NCBI GenBank assembly: GCA_937875645.1
Contig: CALLXO010000210.1
Coordinates: 1 to 6,910, forward strand
Direction: 5' to 3'
DNA: 6,910 nucleotides
Source: an uncultured Clostridia bacterium
GTDB lineage: Bacteria; Bacillota; Clostridia; Christensenellales; CAG-314
This document shows positions 6,644 to 6,910 of this stretch, piece after piece; the first letter of the stretch is position 1; every line of letters starts with the position of its first letter. Position numbers and translations under genes: made by a program. Below the pieces are notes generated by a model that had not been told where the DNA came from, made no database searches, and saw only the letters and a list, made by a program, of their open reading frames with translations.

Positions 6644-6712
6644 GCTATTAATAAAGCTAAAAGTTTACCTTTTGGTTTGTATGGTAAAATTTACTTAATT
6701 AATAGCGTTTTT
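6644..6712 (+). terminator. Long imperfect hairpin followed by five T's
   Basis: GCTATTAAT (6644-6652) pairs perfectly with ATTAATAGC (6698-6706). Inside, AAG 6654-6656 pairs with CTT 6694-6696, TAAA 6658-6661 with TTTA 6690-6693, and TTTACC 6664-6669 with GGTAAA 6683-6688, leaving a 13-base loop. This makes about 22 base pairs in 63 bases with only small interruptions. G and then TTTTT (6708-6712) follow, so it could end transcription of the peptidase operon. A small palindromic repeat element or structured RNA are alternatives. Confidence 0.45.
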
Positions 6713-6753
6713 CCTCGGTGTTTGAGTCTAACAAAAACACTCAACCAAATTTT

Positions 6754-6774
6754 GATTCGCTATGAATCTTTTTT
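6754..6774 (+). terminator. Short terminator-like hairpin with six T's
   Basis: GATTC (6754-6758) pairs with GAATC (6764-6768) around the loop GCTAT and is followed at once by TTTTTT (6769-6774). The stem is only five pairs, so it would be weak alone, but it lies just after the longer hairpin and may act as a second stop before the next promoter. Confidence 0.35.
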
Positions 6775-6837
6775 ATCTGTTGCTTTTCATTTTTCAATGC
6801 ACTCTACTACAAAGTTTGCTGATTATTGCGAAATTGC

Positions 6838-6866
6838 TTGATAAAATAATAGAAATGTGCTAATAT
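6838..6866 (+). promoter_or_regulatory. Sigma-A-type promoter reading out of the window
   Basis: TTGATA (6838-6843) and TAATAT (6861-6866) are each one mismatch from the housekeeping consensus and are exactly 17 bases apart. Transcription would start near 6873 and read rightward. No start codon with a ribosome binding site appears before the edge, so the gene it serves lies outside. A small hairpin AAGCT/AGCTT (6889-6904) followed by T's lies in the would-be leader. Confidence 0.5.
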
Positions 6867-6910
6867 AAGCAAGCATTAAATTTATTGGAAGCTCATTCAA
6901 GCTTTTTAAC

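Larger units (their letters stand above)
6518..6910. other. Intergenic region without a supported gene
   Basis: I find no convincing gene on either strand here. Two short + strand frames are not supported: 17 codons from ATG 6577, whose ribosome binding site is too close, and 34 hydrophobic codons from ATG 6762, which have no binding site and overlap a hairpin. The region holds the hairpins and the outgoing promoter listed separately. It therefore looks like an operon boundary between the peptidase and the next gene. Confidence 0.6.

Noticed and set aside
6797..6862. Possible CIRCE-like heat-shock operator (TGCACTC and GTGCTAA)
   Set aside because: The two halves are about 50 bases apart, not nine, and do not form the required inverted repeat.
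6762..6863. 34-codon hydrophobic frame (starts MNLFYLLLFIF), a possible small membrane toxin or peptide
   Set aside because: It has no ribosome binding site, its start sits in a terminator-like hairpin, and hydrophobic frames are common by chance in T-rich DNA.

Overview
The window looks like a piece of a low-GC Bacillota genome, most likely from the Clostridia or a relative. This rests on the AT-rich sequence, strong AGGAGG-type ribosome binding sites, Gram-positive lipoprotein and Sec signal peptides, and a fused MacB/FtsX-type ABC transporter of the kind common in these bacteria. The genus cannot be told from the sequence. All supported genes are on the + strand.

Layout. (1) 1-2389: one original gene for a fused ATPase/permease of about 800 residues, cut off by the left edge and now in three pieces. 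A one-base frameshift near 740 and an in-frame TAG at 1322 split it. (2) 2392-2697: a badly damaged small membrane-protein gene readable only by switching frames. (3) 2669-2986: a 105-codon ORF of unknown function, possibly a damaged lipoprotein gene, whose 3' end is partly duplicated downstream. (4) 3148-3381: a damaged gene for a small Sec-secreted peptide. (5) about 3350-4915: a peptide/multidrug-type ABC exporter whose membrane domain is wrecked while its ATPase domain remains open, though without the usual H-loop histidine. (6) 4934-6517: the one clearly intact gene, a 527-residue lipoprotein zinc metallopeptidase of the gluzincin type, apparently built from two related halves of which only the second keeps the HExxH site. 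(7) 6518-6910: no gene, but several hairpins including a long imperfect one at 6644-6706, and a good sigma-A-type promoter at 6838-6866 pointing out of the window.

How the parts fit. A MacB-type transporter, an ABC exporter, a small secreted peptide and a membrane-anchored peptidase next to each other are the usual parts of a secreted-peptide (bacteriocin-like or signalling) locus with export, processing and self-protection. Here that locus is mostly a relic: every transporter gene is broken, while the surface peptidase is intact and has its own good ribosome binding site. The grouping into one system is inference. The lesions and the domain assignments are read directly from the sequence.
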